Origin: an uncultured Bacteroidales bacterium
GTDB taxonomy: Bacteria > Bacteroidota > Bacteroidia > Bacteroidales > UBA932
Assembly (NCBI GenBank): GCA_945982095.1
Contig: CAMFRR010000042.1
Span: 1 to 7,037 of the forward strand
DNA: 7,037 nt
Direction: 5' to 3'
Positions 1 to 7,021 of the stretch are shown one piece after another. The stretch's first letter is position 1, and each line of letters opens with the position of its first letter. A model generated the notes under the pieces. The model saw nothing but the letters and a program-made list of their open reading frames with translations, ran no database searches and was not told where the DNA came from. The translations under genes and the position numbers were made by a program.

Positions 1-1003
1 CTATAAATGTGCCGCCGTTGGCTTCGATAAGGGCCTTGATTTCCCTTTTTGCATCACGCCAACGCGGAATATCAATTTTCGTTCCTATTACCTCCACAAC
101 CTTTGCAGAAATGATGGATCCGACTTCACCGCACACCTTCAGAGGCATACCCAGCGAATGGGCGTAGAGGAAACCTGCAGCATATGTGTCTCCGGCTCCC
201 GTAGCATCAATGGCCTTGCCCGGCCAGGCAGGTATGACATATTTTTCGTTCCCGGCCTTGACCATGGAGCCCTGCTTGCCAAGCTTGACCACTGCTATCT
301 TGCAGTGTTTTGCAATCTCATCAAGGGCGGATTCCGGATCCAGACCCGTAAAAGCCTTGCTCTCACTCTCATTGCAGAACACGATGTCAATGTATTTGTC
401 CACCATTTCGTGAAGGAAGATGCTGTTGCTTTCCACCACATTGTAAGAAGCCATATCTATGGAAATGATACAGCCCGCTGCATGGGCAAGTTCAATGGCA
501 CGGCGGCAAGTGTCATGATTCTGAACAAGATAGCCCTCGATATGGAAATAATCGTAACCTTCGAACATCTCAGGTTTGAGATCTTCAGGCACGAGTTCCA
601 GGGCAGCTCCAAGGTAAACGGCAAAAGTACGCTCCGCATTCGCTCCGGTGATGAACACCATAGCCCTTCCTGAAGAATTCTTACCCTTGAGCAGTGTGGA
701 CTTGATGCCATATTGGCTCTGGTCACTCTGGAACAGATGGCCCAGTTCATCATCTCCCACCTTGCCTATGAAGCCGCTTGGCATACCGAATATGGCCGTG
801 CCGGTTATTGTATTGGCAGCACTGCCGCCGGCCACATATTGGACACCGACCTGACGCAGGCGCTGCCATATGCGGTCTCCGCTTGTCATGTCCACATGCT
901 GCATGCTGCCCAGTGGCAGATGAAATTCTTTGAGAAGGCTGTCGTCATCGAGCTGCGCAAGAATATCTGTAAGCGCGTTGCCTATACCGAGAATACTTTT
1001 CAT
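1..1003 (-). CDS. PfkB-family sugar/nucleoside kinase (adenosine kinase-like), 3' end cut by window edge
   Basis: This is a ribokinase/PfkB-fold kinase that transfers phosphate from ATP to a sugar or nucleoside hydroxyl in the cytoplasm. I translated the minus strand from the ATG at 1003-1001 and it stays open for 334 codons to the left edge, so the stop lies outside. Seen in the protein: an N-terminal GIGNALTDI strand; a GGSAANT substrate-binding motif at residues 59-65 (first PfkB signature); NESE at 211-214, matching the NxxE magnesium/phosphate motif; and DATGAGD at 266-272 (second signature), where D272 is the expected catalytic base and GAG forms the anion hole. Family members run about 300-340 residues, so only a few residues should be missing. 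Bacteroidota homologues of this type are usually named adenosine kinase or carbohydrate kinase. The substrate cannot be decided from sequence. It is transcribed away from the flippase-like gene from its own promoter and has no Shine-Dalgarno. Confidence 0.93.
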   Translation of the reverse strand, partial: MKSILGIGNALTDILAQLDDDSLLKEFHLPLGSMQHVDMTSGDRIWQRLRQVGVQYVAGGSAANTITGTAIFGMPSGFIGKVGDDELGHLFQSDQSQYGIKSTLLKGKNSSGRAMVFITGANAERTFAVYLGAALELVPEDLKPEMFEGYDYFHIEGYLVQNHDTCRRAIELAHAAGCIISIDMASYNVVESNSIFLHEMVDKYIDIVFCNESESKAFTGLDPESALDEIAKHCKIAVVKLGKQGSMVKAGNEKYVIPAWPGKAIDATGAGDTYAAGFLYAHSLGMPLKVCGEVGSIISAKVVEVIGTKIDIPRWRDAKREIKALIEANGGTFI

Positions 1004-1021
1004 TACAAATAGTTTGAAATG

Positions 1022-1029
1022 CAAAGTTA
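1022..1029 (-). promoter_or_regulatory. Bacteroidota-type -7 element for the PfkB-family kinase
   Basis: The minus strand reads TAACTTTG, an exact match to the Bacteroidota -7 consensus TAnnTTTG, ending 18 bases before the kinase ATG. Transcription would begin near 1012-1016, leaving a leader of only about 10 bases. No clear -33 TTTG box is visible at the usual spacing, so the assignment rests on the -7 element and its position. Confidence 0.55.
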
Positions 1030-1042
1030 GCAAAAAATATAG

Positions 1043-1050
1043 TATCTTTG
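1043..1050 (+). promoter_or_regulatory. Bacteroidota-type -7 element for the flippase-cysS-xth cluster
   Basis: TATCTTTG matches TAnnTTTG exactly and lies 21 bases before the ATG at 1072. A TTTG at 1013-1016 could be the -33 box, but the 26-base spacer is longer than the usual roughly 19-21. The element faces away from the kinase promoter and only 13 bases separate the two -7 boxes. It is probably the promoter for all three plus-strand genes, since no other is evident before cysS or xth. Confidence 0.55.
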
Positions 1051-1071
1051 TACGAATTGACTTATAATAAG

Positions 1072-2073
1072 ATGAACTGGAAGAAAAGCCTCAAATACCT
1101 GCTTTCCCTGGCCATAGCCGGTCTGATGCTCTACTTTGCTTTTAGGGGCATAGATTGGAACAGTTTCATGGAAGGCTTGAAACAGTGCCGATGGGGCTTC
1201 ATTGCCCTTTCCATGGCCGCTTCCGTGCTTGCATTTTTCTTCCGCAGCGAACGCTGGCGTCTGCTTATAAAGCCTTTTGACCAGGGTATGGACCCCCTCA
1301 CCACATTCAACGGGGTAAACATAGGATATTTGGCGAACTTCGCCTTTCCCCGGCTGGGGGAAGTGGTGCGTTGCGGATTCATCAGCCGCCGCAGCAAGCT
1401 CAGGCATAAGAAGGACGGGGGTGAGGGAGTCAGCTTCGACAAGGTGCTGGGCACCGTACTCCTTTCGAGGACATGGGATTTGGCGGTGATTTTCATTCTC
1501 CTGGGCCTGCTGCTTGTGACACGCTGGCAAAAGTTCGGGGAATTTTTCACCTCACAGATGGCCGCGCCCCTCAGCGGGAAGTTCAATCTCAGCATAATGG
1601 AGCTGTTGGGCATTTTCGCAGCAATAATGGCCCTTATCATCGCACTTATGTGGATGCTGCGCAGCAGAAGCCGCCTGGTGCAAAAGGCCCTGGGATTCAT
1701 CAAAGGAATTTTCGAAGGTTTCCGCAGCATAGTGAATACGCCCCAAAAAGGCCGTTTCCTTGTTCTGACCCTACTGCTATGGAGCATGTATTGGCTCATG
1801 AGCATGAGTATAGTATGGGCCATGCCCCAAATCCAGGGATTGAACTGGGTTGACGCCTGGTTCCTGTGTCTTGCTGGCAGCATAGCATGGATAATCCCCG
1901 TCCCCGGAGGTTTCGGAGCCTACCACTGGGTCGTGGCAATGGCTTTGAGCGGAGTATACGGCCACACTTGGGCAGACGGCATACTTTACGCCACCCTGAA
2001 CCATGAGGCTCAGGCAATTACGATGGTAGTCTGCGGATTCACATCATACATCATTGAAGTTTTAAGAAAATAA
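1072..2073 (+). CDS. Flippase-like integral membrane protein (LPG synthase TM-domain / YbhN family)
   Basis: A 333-residue polytopic inner-membrane protein of the family related to the transmembrane (flippase) half of lysylphosphatidylglycerol synthase MprF. The family is linked to lipid or glycolipid translocation, but most members, including this one, have no proven substrate. Hydrophobic segments lie near residues 7-24, 41-58, 126-150, 177-196, 227-250, 259-279 and 312-330. Family motifs seen are RSERWR (58-63), [20 protein letters not shown] (81-100) and [10 protein letters not shown] (276-285). There is no cytosolic aminoacyl-transferase domain, so it is not a full MprF. I chose the ATG at 1072: a longer in-frame start, TTG at 1048, overlaps the promoter -7 box and would not be transcribed. 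It is first in a likely operon, with cysS beginning 4 bases after its stop. Family assignment is firm; function is open. Confidence 0.9.
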   Translation: MNWKKSLKYLLSLAIAGLMLYFAFRGIDWNSFMEGLKQCRWGFIALSMAASVLAFFFRSERWRLLIKPFDQGMDPLTTFNGVNIGYLANFAFPRLGEVVRCGFISRRSKLRHKKDGGEGVSFDKVLGTVLLSRTWDLAVIFILLGLLLVTRWQKFGEFFTSQMAAPLSGKFNLSIMELLGIFAAIMALIIALMWMLRSRSRLVQKALGFIKGIFEGFRSIVNTPQKGRFLVLTLLLWSMYWLMSMSIVWAMPQIQGLNWVDAWFLCLAGSIAWIIPVPGGFGAYHWVVAMALSGVYGHTWADGILYATLNHEAQAITMVVCGFTSYIIEVLRK

Positions 2074-2077
2074 AAAT

Positions 2078-3550
2078 ATGAGAGAAGTCTACATTACAAA
2101 CACGCTTTCACGCCAGAAAGAGTTGTTCAAACCCATAACTCCCGGAATGGTGGGCCTTTACGTTTGCGGCCCTACTGTGTACGGTGACGCACATCTGGGA
2201 CACGCGCGTCCTGCAATTACCTATGACGTGCTTGTGAAACTCTTCAAGAACCTGGGATACAAGGTACGCTATGTCCGAAATATCACTGATGTAGGACATC
2301 TGGAGCATGATGCCGATGAGGGAGAGGACAAGATAGCAAAGAAAGCCAGGCTGGAGCAGCTGGAGCCTATGGAGGTGGTGCAGGAATATACAGAACGCTA
2401 CCACGAAGCAATGAGGGCCCTGAACGTAGCGCCCCCATCCATAGAGCCTCGCGCCTCAGGTCATATCATAGAGCAGATGGGCATCATACGCAAAATCATT
2501 GATGCCGGCTATGCCTATGAAAGCAACGGCAGCATATACTTTGACGTAGAAAAATATAACAAAGACCATCACTACGGCATACTCAGCGGCCGTAATCTTG
2601 AAGAAACCAAAGAAGGCACACGCGACCTCGACGGACAGAGCGACAAAAGGGCTCCATTCGACTTCGCATTATGGAAAAAAGCTTCACCTGAGCACATAAT
2701 GCACTGGCCATCAGAGTGGAGCGAAGGCTTCCCTGGATGGCATCTGGAGTGCAGCGCCATGAGCGAGAAATACCTCGGACGCGAGTTTGACATTCATGGA
2801 GGCGGAATGGACCTGATGTTCCCTCACCACGAATGCGAGATAGCCCAGAACGTAGCTTCCCGTGGCACAGGCGGAGTGCACTATTGGATGCACAACAACA
2901 TGATAACCATAAACGGTAAGAAAATGGGCAAGAGTCTGGGCAACTTCATAACCCTGTCAGAGCTGTTCAGCGGCAACAATGACGTTCTGGCCCAGGCATA
3001 TAGCCCTATGACCATACGTTTCTTCATTCTCCAGGCCCACTACCGCAGCACCCTGGATTTCAGCAACGAAGCCCTGCAGGCTGCAGAAAAAGGCCTTGCT
3101 AAGATGCTGACAGCTGCCAAAGACCTCAAGAGCCTTCAGGCCAAAGCTGCGGCAAGCGAGAACAGCGAGGTGCAACAGATATACGAGAAATGCTATGAGG
3201 CCCTCTGCGATGATCTCAACACACCTGTTGCGCTCAGCCACATCTTTGATGCAGTACGCATAATCAACAGCGTGAAAGCCGATCAGATGCAGATCAGCTC
3301 TGAAGACCTCGCCCTGCTCGTCAAACTCTTCGACGAAGTGCTGGGCGGAATACTTGGCATTGTGGATGAAAGCGCACAAGGCAGCAAGAGCGCCACTGTG
3401 CTGGAAGGCCTTATGGACATTGTGCTCAAAGAGCGTCAGGAGGCCAAGGCTGCCAGGAACTGGGCCAAGTCGGATGAAATACGCGACCAGCTCAAAGCTC
3501 TGGGAATCACCATTAAAGACGGAAAAGAAGGCACCGAGTGGAGCCTATAG
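2078..3550 (+). CDS. cysS: Cysteinyl-tRNA synthetase
   Basis: A class I aminoacyl-tRNA synthetase that charges tRNA-Cys with cysteine using ATP in the cytoplasm. The 490-residue length fits the family (E. coli 461). The HIGH-type motif is HLGH at 39-42, inside the family-typical [16 protein letters not shown]. The KMSKS loop is KMGKS at 282-286, with glycine in place of the first serine, a variant I recall as common in Bacteroidota. Zinc ligands aligning with E. coli C28, C209, H234 and E238 are C30, C225, H250 and E254. The residue matching E. coli N237 is C253, an additional cysteine beside the zinc site. The C-terminal helical DALR-type and anticodon-binding region (about 325-490) is complete and ends with the usual [12 protein letters not shown] tail. 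The ATG at 2078 follows the flippase-like gene by 4 bases and has an A-rich leader with no Shine-Dalgarno. Confidence 0.98.
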   Translation: MREVYITNTLSRQKELFKPITPGMVGLYVCGPTVYGDAHLGHARPAITYDVLVKLFKNLGYKVRYVRNITDVGHLEHDADEGEDKIAKKARLEQLEPMEVVQEYTERYHEAMRALNVAPPSIEPRASGHIIEQMGIIRKIIDAGYAYESNGSIYFDVEKYNKDHHYGILSGRNLEETKEGTRDLDGQSDKRAPFDFALWKKASPEHIMHWPSEWSEGFPGWHLECSAMSEKYLGREFDIHGGGMDLMFPHHECEIAQNVASRGTGGVHYWMHNNMITINGKKMGKSLGNFITLSELFSGNNDVLAQAYSPMTIRFFILQAHYRSTLDFSNEALQAAEKGLAKMLTAAKDLKSLQAKAAASENSEVQQIYEKCYEALCDDLNTPVALSHIFDAVRIINSVKADQMQISSEDLALLVKLFDEVLGGILGIVDESAQGSKSATVLEGLMDIVLKERQEAKAARNWAKSDEIRDQLKALGITIKDGKEGTEWSL

Positions 3551-3571
3551 CATATAAAAATTTTTGATAGT

Positions 3572-4330
3572 ATGAACTTCATATCCTGGAATGTCAATGG
3601 CCTGAGGGCAATATGCGGCAAAGGCGAACTTCACCGCTTCTTCGAAGAAACCCATCCTGACTTTTTCTGCCTGCAGGAAACAAAGCTGCAGGCAGGACAG
3701 CTGGACCTCAGCTTCGAAGGCTATGAATCATATTGGAACTACGCTGAAAAGAAAGGTTACAGCGGCACAGCCATATTCACCCGTCACACTCCCCTGTCCG
3801 TAAGCTACGGAATAGGACAGGAAGAGCACGATAATGAAGGCCGTGTTATCACAATGGAAATGCCTGATTTCTATCTTGTATGCTGTTACACTCCCAATTC
3901 GCAGGATGGACTCAAAAGACTGGACTACCGAATGCAATGGGAAGATGAATTCAGAGCATATCTGAGCCGTCTGGCAAGCAAGAAATCTGTGATTCTCTGC
4001 GGTGACCTGAATGTGGCCCACAATGAAATTGATTTGAAGAACCCTGCTACAAATCATATGAGTGCAGGATTCTCAGACCAGGAACGCGAAAAATTCAGCC
4101 TCTTGCTGGAAGCCGGTTTCACCGACAGTTTCCGATATCTGTACCCTGAGCGCAAGGACGTCTACAGCTGGTGGAGCTACCGTATGGCAGCGCGCAGCAG
4201 AAATGTGGGCTGGAGAATAGATTATTTCGTGGTCAGCAACGATTTGCGTCCCCGTATAGAGGACGCAATCATTCATGACCAGGTCATGGGTTCGGACCAT
4301 TGTCCGGTGGAACTTGTTCTTAAAGACTAG
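3572..4330 (+). CDS. xth: Exodeoxyribonuclease III / AP endonuclease (APE1/ExoA-like)
   Basis: A 252-residue exonuclease-endonuclease-phosphatase fold enzyme that cuts DNA 5' of abasic sites in base excision repair and usually also has 3'-5' exonuclease and 3'-phosphodiesterase activity. All active-site blocks are present: N7 in WNVNGLRA, metal-binding E36 in LQETK, Y106 in CCYTPNS, D145 and N147 in GDLNVAH, D217 in WRIDY, and D242/H243 in SDH. The YSWWSYR and MAARSRNVGWRIDYF stretch resembles the ExoA/APE1 branch more than E. coli XthA. It follows cysS by 21 bases with no promoter or terminator seen between, so it is probably cotranscribed as the last gene of the cluster. There is no Shine-Dalgarno before the ATG. 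A perfect hairpin-forming inverted repeat lies across the codons of the LQETK motif. Confidence 0.96.
   Translation: MNFISWNVNGLRAICGKGELHRFFEETHPDFFCLQETKLQAGQLDLSFEGYESYWNYAEKKGYSGTAIFTRHTPLSVSYGIGQEEHDNEGRVITMEMPDFYLVCCYTPNSQDGLKRLDYRMQWEDEFRAYLSRLASKKSVILCGDLNVAHNEIDLKNPATNHMSAGFSDQEREKFSLLLEAGFTDSFRYLYPERKDVYSWWSYRMAARSRNVGWRIDYFVVSNDLRPRIEDAIIHDQVMGSDHCPVELVLKD
3667..3695 (+). repeat. Perfect 10-bp inverted repeat with 9-base loop inside xth
   Basis: CTGCCTGCAG at 3667-3676 and CTGCAGGCAG at 3686-3695 are exact reverse complements around the loop GAAACAAAG. A T at 3666 and G at 3696 could add a wobble pair in RNA. The loop encodes E36-T-K, the metal-binding motif. Part of the symmetry comes from the protein repeating Leu-Gln as CTG CAG, which is itself a palindrome. 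Confidence 0.7.
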
Positions 4331-4337
4331 GCCCGTC

Positions 4338-5228
4338 TTACTGCAGATTCACGCCCAGTTCTTCAAGACACGCCGCCACCTTTTCGGCACTTGACTTTGA
4401 AGCCGGGCACAATGGCAAACGGAACTCGTTGCGGCACAGGCCCATCTGGAACAATGCGGTCTTTACAGGAATAGGATTGCTCTCAATGAAGCATACACGG
4501 TATAGCTCCTTGAGGGCATTATTTATGCGTTCAGCCTTATCCATCTGTCCGTCAAGCACTGCATGAGTCATCTCCACAAGACGCTTAGGAGCCACGTTGG
4601 AGGCCACGCTGAATACGCCACAGGCCCCTGCCCTCAGCATCGAGTAGGTAAGGTCATCATCACCGCATATCACCTGGAAACCCGCCGGAGCATGTTTGAT
4701 CAAGGCAAGGGCCTGGAAATAATTGCCTGAGGCTTCCTTGATTCCCATTATGTTGCGTACGTCATTAGCAAGGCGGAGCGCAGTGTCAGGCATCATATTC
4801 ACACCTGTCCTTCCAGGAACATTATACATTATGACAGGCAGTTCGGTGGCTGCCGCAACAGCCTTGAAATATTCATACATACCCTCCTGAGTGGGCTTGT
4901 TGTAATACGGCACAACCACAAGAAAAGCATCAGGAGAATAAGGTTCCAACACCTTCATGTTCCTTATGGTACCCATAAGCGAGTTGGTGCCGCATCCCAC
5001 GACTATTGGAAGACCCTGGGCCTCTTCTTTTGTAATCTTGAATATCTCAACTTTTTCTTCGTCAGTAAGGCAGGGGGTCTCGCCCGTAGTGCCCAGAGGC
5101 AGCAGAAAATCCATTCCGGCCTCCACCTGGCGGCGCACAAGGGCCCTGTAAGCCTGATAATCCACCTCTCCGTCACGGAAAGGGGTCACAAGGGCAGTAC
5201 CGCAACCTTTCAGAACAAGCTTATCCAT
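4338..5228 (-). CDS. dapA: 4-hydroxy-tetrahydrodipicolinate synthase
   Basis: Condenses pyruvate with aspartate semialdehyde to give 4-hydroxy-tetrahydrodipicolinate, the first committed step to diaminopimelate and lysine. It is a 296-residue TIM-barrel aldolase of normal length. Active-site residues are all present: Schiff-base K164 in GIKEASG, Y135 and R140 in YNVPGRT, T47/T48 in GTTGE, and Y108/Y109 in PYYNKP. The allosteric lysine site of the E. coli enzyme is not preserved: H53, H56 and E84 align with D56, K59 and G86, while N80 is kept as N82. As I recall, Lys at the position of E. coli H56 goes with lysine-insensitive enzymes, so feedback resistance is inferred. It is the last gene of lysC-dapB-dapA, starting 3 bases after the dapB stop. 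Its leader contains a weak AGGA just before the ATG. It converges on xth with 7 bases between the stops. Confidence 0.98.
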   Translation of the reverse strand: MDKLVLKGCGTALVTPFRDGEVDYQAYRALVRRQVEAGMDFLLPLGTTGETPCLTDEEKVEIFKITKEEAQGLPIVVGCGTNSLMGTIRNMKVLEPYSPDAFLVVVPYYNKPTQEGMYEYFKAVAAATELPVIMYNVPGRTGVNMMPDTALRLANDVRNIMGIKEASGNYFQALALIKHAPAGFQVICGDDDLTYSMLRAGACGVFSVASNVAPKRLVEMTHAVLDGQMDKAERINNALKELYRVCFIESNPIPVKTALFQMGLCRNEFRLPLCPASKSSAEKVAACLEELGVNLQ

Positions 5229-5231
5229 ATC

Positions 5232-5894
5232 CTAGAATATCAGGTCCTTGAACTCATGAACGCCCTTGACGTCATCTATCATCTGAGACGCCATCACAGC
5301 GCCTTCTGCAAAGCCCTTGCGAGAGAAAGCCTCATGGACTATGGTTATCTTGTCACAGTCACTTACCAGGCTGAGCTCATGAATTCCTGGCACCTCTCCT
5401 ATGCGGCGGCTCTCTATAGGGCATACCGTTCCCATCCTGGCGGCAACTATAGCAGCCATGGTGGCTGCTGTGCCTGAAGGAGCGTCCAGTTTGTGTACAT
5501 GGTGAGTCTCGATTATGGATGGCTTGTATCCCGCCTCAGCCAGCTTATCGGCTGCGAGATCCATAATGGCGAAGGCCACGTTCACGCCCAGGCTAAAGTT
5601 TGAGGCATATATCATAGGTGTCTCACATTTCTCAAAATATGAGATTACCTCATCTGCTATGCTCTGCCAACCTGTGGTGCCCACCACAACGGCAGCAAAT
5701 TTTTCTGCAAGAATTTTATAGTTGGCTTTGAATGCCTCGGGAGTTGTGAAATCTATACATACGCTCTGAGAGGCTATTTTATCATCGAAATTTGCCACAT
5801 CTTCAGTGGCGCCGGCACAAGGTATGCCCTTCTCTTTAAGGACTTCCTCAACCATATGGCCCATCTTGCCATAGCCGCTAATTACAACTTTCAT
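5232..5894 (-). CDS. dapB: 4-hydroxy-tetrahydrodipicolinate reductase
   Basis: Reduces the DapA product to tetrahydrodipicolinate with NAD(P)H in the cytoplasm. The 220 residues hold every family block: nucleotide-binding GYGKMG at 7-12, DFTTP at 48-52, GTTGW at 72-76, SNFSLGVN at 98-105 and the catalytic HHVHKLDAPSGTA at 131-143, where H131 and K135 match E. coli H159 and K163. SRKGFAEGAV (191-200) near the C-terminus is also family-typical. It is shorter than the E. coli protein (273). The shortening lies mainly in the N-terminal Rossmann domain between the second strand and DFTTP, and no motif is lost. The start is one base after the lysC TGA, which implies translational coupling. It stands between lysC and dapA, so three pathway enzymes come from one transcript. 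Confidence 0.97.
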   Translation of the reverse strand: MKVVISGYGKMGHMVEEVLKEKGIPCAGATEDVANFDDKIASQSVCIDFTTPEAFKANYKILAEKFAAVVVGTTGWQSIADEVISYFEKCETPMIYASNFSLGVNVAFAIMDLAADKLAEAGYKPSIIETHHVHKLDAPSGTAATMAAIVAARMGTVCPIESRRIGEVPGIHELSLVSDCDKITIVHEAFSRKGFAEGAVMASQMIDDVKGVHEFKDLIF

Positions 5895-5895
5895 A

Positions 5896-6801
5896 TCATT
5901 TAAGCAATTTGTGATCCTCGGGCAAGATTAAAGTATACTCGCCCTCAGGATTGTAGGTATTCAAAACATAGACCGGAATATTGCGCATTCTTGCAGGCTC
6001 AAGAGTCAGAGGATGAAGAACCTTGGCCCCGGCCTTGACAATGGCATCAGCCTGGTCATACGAGAGCAGGGGCAGACAGTGTGTATTCTCGACATAGCGC
6101 GGATCCGCGTCACGTATGCCATTTACATCTGTCCATATTTCAACAGCGTCAGCATTGAGAGCCCAAGCAATGATTGATGCGCTGTAGTCGCTGCCGCCGC
6201 GCCCCAAGACAGCAGGTTTGCCGCTTATTGTAGCACAGATAAAGCCCTGTGTAATAATGACTTTGGAATCAGGATTAAGCATCCTGTGCCTGGCTATCAA
6301 TGCAGGTGTGTGATGATTTATCATCGACATGTCAGGGCTGGATTTCAAAGGGTCGCCATTACAGAACATGAACTGGCGGGCATCTATGCGGCTGGTCGGC
6401 ACTCCACCCTTGTTCAAAGCAGTGCAGGCAATGAGAGAACTCATCAGCTCTCCACATGAAATTACTGCTGCCCTGTCCCTATAAGAAAACTCTGGCTGAA
6501 TGCAGATATCGGTTATACTGTTGACATAGGTGTCTATTTCGGACTTGAGTTGAAGAACAGTCTGGGGACTCTCAGCGAAATACTCTTCAATAAAAGAATG
6601 ATGTCTAAGCCTTAAAGCTTTTAAGTCATCTTCAAAAGACTCTTCTTTTTCACATATCTTGTACAAAAGATCAGTCACTTTTGACAAGGCAGACACAACG
6701 ACTATAGGCGCCTTATTCATACGGCTGCGTACAATCTCCACAACGGAACGTAAAGACTCTACGCTCCCTACCGAGGTGCCACCGAACTTCAAGACTATCA
6801 T
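5896..6801 (-). CDS. lysC: Aspartokinase, catalytic domain only (no ACT domains)
   Basis: Phosphorylates aspartate with ATP, the entry step to lysine, diaminopimelate, threonine and methionine. The 301 residues form a complete amino-acid-kinase domain: KFGGTSVGS at 5-13, VVSALSKVTD at 35-44, SCGELMSS at 115-122, ITQGF at 183-187, LGRGGSDYSAS at 199-209, WTDVNGIRDADPR at 223-235, and AKVLHP at 259-264, then a short tail ending HKLLK. Ordinary LysC proteins have about 400-450 residues, with two ACT domains that bind lysine or threonine; here the stop comes where these would begin. It is not a recent frameshift remnant, because dapB starts one base after the TGA. The protein may be unregulated, or may need a separate regulatory partner. 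It is first in the dap operon, just downstream of the rRNA/tRNA terminator. The start chosen gives the canonical MIVLKFGGTS. Confidence 0.95.
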   Translation of the reverse strand: MIVLKFGGTSVGSVESLRSVVEIVRSRMNKAPIVVVSALSKVTDLLYKICEKEESFEDDLKALRLRHHSFIEEYFAESPQTVLQLKSEIDTYVNSITDICIQPEFSYRDRAAVISCGELMSSLIACTALNKGGVPTSRIDARQFMFCNGDPLKSSPDMSMINHHTPALIARHRMLNPDSKVIITQGFICATISGKPAVLGRGGSDYSASIIAWALNADAVEIWTDVNGIRDADPRYVENTHCLPLLSYDQADAIVKAGAKVLHPLTLEPARMRNIPVYVLNTYNPEGEYTLILPEDHKLLK

Positions 6802-6817
6802 ATAGTAATCGTGAATA

Positions 6818-6825
6818 CAAATATA
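6818..6825 (-). promoter_or_regulatory. Bacteroidota-type -7 element for lysC-dapB-dapA
   Basis: The minus strand reads TATATTTG, matching TAnnTTTG, 16 bases before the lysC ATG. It lies immediately after the T-run of the upstream terminator. Transcription would start near 6808-6812, leaving a leader of about 10 bases, too short for a lysine riboswitch or a leader-peptide attenuator. No -33 TTTG is seen at proper spacing; the TTTG at 6828-6831 is far too close. Confidence 0.5.
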
Positions 6826-6828
6826 AAC

Positions 6829-6851
6829 AAAAAAGCCACCATACGGCGGCT
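6829..6851 (-). terminator. Factor-independent terminator after tRNA-Ile
   Basis: On the minus strand AGCCGCC and GGTGGCT form a 7-bp stem with one G-U wobble around the loop GTAT, followed by TTTTTTGTTT. Read on the plus strand the wobble becomes an A-C mismatch and no T-run follows, so the signal points one way. It should end the transcript carrying 16S rRNA and tRNA-Ile, just before the lysC promoter. Confidence 0.8.
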
Positions 6852-6872
6852 GTTCAGAAAAAATATTTGAAG

Positions 6873-6946
6873 TAGTCCCTACTGGAGTTGAACCAGTGAC
6901 CTCTACATTATCAGTGTAGCGCTCTAACCAACTGAGCTAAGAGACT
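6873..6946 (-). tRNA. tRNA-Ile (anticodon GAT)
   Basis: The minus strand folds as a full cloverleaf of 74 bases including the discriminator A. The acceptor AGTCTCT pairs with AGGGACT (one G-U). The D arm is GCTC/GAGC with loop AGTTGGTTA. The anticodon stem CTACA/TGTAG encloses CTGATAA, giving anticodon GAT. The variable region is AGGTC, and the T arm ACTGG/CCAGT encloses TTCAACT. The A1-U72 first pair also occurs in E. coli tRNA-Ile(GAT). CCA is not encoded. This tRNA is the usual first spacer tRNA of bacterial rRNA operons, and here it lies about 75 bases after the 16S end. No tRNA-Ala follows it. Confidence 0.97.
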
Positions 6947-6973
6947 ATATATAAAGAAAGAAAAGTACAAGCT

Positions 6974-7019
6974 GAGCGCCTTATACACAACCGAAAAGCT
7001 CGCGTCAAGGATCGCGCTC
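6974..7019 (-). other. 16S-tRNA spacer with possible RNA processing stem
   Basis: The spacer between 16S and tRNA-Ile holds a perfect 6-bp inverted repeat: GAGCGC (minus, 7019-7014) and GCGCTC (minus, 6979-6974), 34 bases apart. It could form a stem in the pre-rRNA that helps processing, but six pairs over this distance may be chance. No gene is present in the spacer. Confidence 0.3.
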
Positions 7020-7021
7020 CA

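Noticed and set aside
1048..1071. Longer flippase-like reading frame from TTG at 1048
   Set aside because: The TTG is the last part of the TATCTTTG promoter box, upstream of the expected transcription start; the ATG at 1072 gives the normal N-terminus.
1131..1883. 250-codon open frame on the minus strand opposite the flippase-like gene
   Set aside because: Its translation has no recognisable motif and an arginine/serine-rich composition typical of an antisense shadow, while the plus strand codes a clear family member.
5880..5900. lysC truncated by a frameshift, with ACT domains in another frame
   Set aside because: dapB begins one base after the lysC stop and its own N-terminal motif follows at once, leaving no room for ACT sequence.
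6802..6828. Lysine riboswitch or attenuator ahead of lysC
   Set aside because: The space between the terminator and the ATG is too short for any such structure, and the only hairpin has the features of a terminator for the upstream transcript.
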